Assembly: GCF_001883705.2 (NCBI RefSeq)
Contig: NZ_MDEQ02000007.1
Span: forward strand, 1-64,000
Source of the DNA: Burkholderia catarinensis
Lineage (GTDB): Bacteria; Pseudomonadota; Gammaproteobacteria; Burkholderiales; Burkholderiaceae
Length of the DNA stretch: 64,000 bases
Reading direction: 5' to 3'
Shown: positions 63,339 to 64,000 of the stretch, piece by piece
Layout of the letters: every line of letters starts with the position of its first letter
How positions within the stretch are numbered: position 1 is the first letter of the stretch
Translations under genes and position numbers: made by a program
The notes under the pieces: model-generated
Seen by the model: the letters and a program-made list of their open reading frames with translations, nothing else
What the model was told of the DNA's origin: nothing
Databases searched by the model: none

Positions 63339-64000
63339 GTGACCGATTCGCAACCTACCCCGACGCGTCCGGCGACGATCAGCGATGTCGCGCGCGAGGC
63401 CGGCACGGGCAAGACCAGCGTGTCGCGCTACCTGAACGGCGAGACGCACGTGCTGTCCGCCGATCTGCGCCAGCGGATCGAGGTGGCCATCGCGCGGCTC
63501 AATTACCGGCCGAACCAGATGGCGCGCGGGCTCAAGCGCGGCCGCAACCGGCTGCTCGGCATGCTCGCGGCCGACCTGACCAATCCATACACCATCGAAG
63601 TGCTGCAAGGCGTCGAGGCCGCGTGCCATGCGCTTGGCTACATGCCGCTCATCTGTCACGCGGCGAACGAGGTCGAGATGGAGCGCCGCTTCCTGCAGCT
63701 GCTCACGACCTACCGTGTCGAAGGCCTGATCGTCAACGCGCTTGGCGCAGACGAAGACGTGCTGCGCCCGCTGCGCGGCGCCGGCATCCCGGCCGTGCTC
63801 GTCGACCGGACCGTCGAGGGCTTCGAGGCTGACCTGATCGGCCTCGACAACGCCGACGCGATCGAGACGGCGCTCGCGCACCTGGTCGAACACGGCTTCG
63901 ACGCGATCCATTTCGTCGTGCAACCGTTCGAGCGCGTCAGCTCGCGGCGCGTGCGCGAGGCTGCATTCCGCGCGGCGCTGGACGCGCGCGGGCTGCCGGT
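63339..64000 (+). CDS. ptxS: LacI-family regulator PtxS-like, 3' truncated by the window
   Basis: The first 220 residues of a LacI-family repressor are present; the gene continues past the window. The HTH is ATISDVAREAGTGKTSVSRYLNGETHVLSADLRQRIEVAIARLNYRPN (residues about 12-60), followed by MARGLKRGRNRLLGMLAADLTNPY, the hinge and first effector subdomain. Adjacency to kguEKTD and the PtxS-like operator at 58453 identify it as the 2-ketogluconate regulator. The start is GTG 63339. No copy of the operator was found in front of this gene. Confidence 0.85.
   Translation, partial: MTDSQPTPTRPATISDVAREAGTGKTSVSRYLNGETHVLSADLRQRIEVAIARLNYRPNQMARGLKRGRNRLLGMLAADLTNPYTIEVLQGVEAACHALGYMPLICHAANEVEMERRFLQLLTTYRVEGLIVNALGADEDVLRPLRGAGIPAVLVDRTVEGFEADLIGLDNADAIETALAHLVEHGFDAIHFVVQPFERVSSRRVREAAFRAALDARGLP

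Overview
The window is a GC-rich, densely coded stretch of chromosome that looks like Burkholderia, most likely the Burkholderia cepacia complex. The evidence is the pha gene order with a PhaR regulator, the codon use and strong GC3 bias, the pot, fet, kgu and pdo/sqr gene sets, and many GTG starts. No rRNA, complete tRNA, CRISPR array, insertion sequence or phage gene is visible. The window opens inside a thiolase gene and closes inside a LacI-type regulator gene.

1-4.0 kb: end of a polyhydroxybutyrate cluster (phaA, phaB, phaR), a LprI-like exported protein, a decayed dihydrofolate-reductase-family remnant and a small conserved gene. 4.5-15 kb: housekeeping genes (rimO, a KDG-type sugar kinase, metC, serB), a decayed thiolase tail, a divergent LysR/quinone-oxidoreductase-like pair, small exported proteins including a likely lysozyme inhibitor, and the fetAB iron exporter. 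15-19.7 kb: a large AsmA-family protein, a lipocalin-like protein and the ABC-F ATPase YbiT.

19.8-27 kb: an unusual compact island. Five co-directional genes run almost without gaps (FkbM-like methyltransferase, APH-fold kinase, radical SAM enzyme, asparagine-synthetase-like enzyme with a shortened N-terminus, GT1 glycosyltransferase). A CmcI-like methyltransferase/hydroxylase, a second APH-fold kinase and a polysaccharide deacetylase follow. It reads as a small-molecule or glycan tailoring pathway that I cannot match to a described system, and it is the best candidate here for something new.

27-39 kb: small exported proteins, an aldehyde dehydrogenase, a nitronate-monooxygenase-type flavoprotein, an OmpW-family porin, the putrescine transporter potFGHI and an exported protein with a ricin-B-type C-terminus. 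39-44.3 kb: a sulfide/sulfane-sulfur oxidation locus. A FisR-type sigma-54 activator is divergent from a persulfide dioxygenase, a DUF442-SQR fusion and a TauE/SafE exporter, which would oxidise sulfide to sulfite and export it.

44.3-54.4 kb: a DUF2975/XRE pair, a TonB-like membrane protein, a MerR regulator with a duplicated ligand domain, and a tripartite RND efflux operon divergent from its TetR regulator. 54.4-58.3 kb: a ClC chloride channel and a YeiH transporter with a divergent LysR regulator. 58.4-64 kb: the 2-ketogluconate operon kguE-kguK-kguT-kguD with a PtxS-type operator and the ptxS-like regulator. Two families of hairpin repeats with paired changes in their arms sit between kguK and kguT and between kguD and ptxS.
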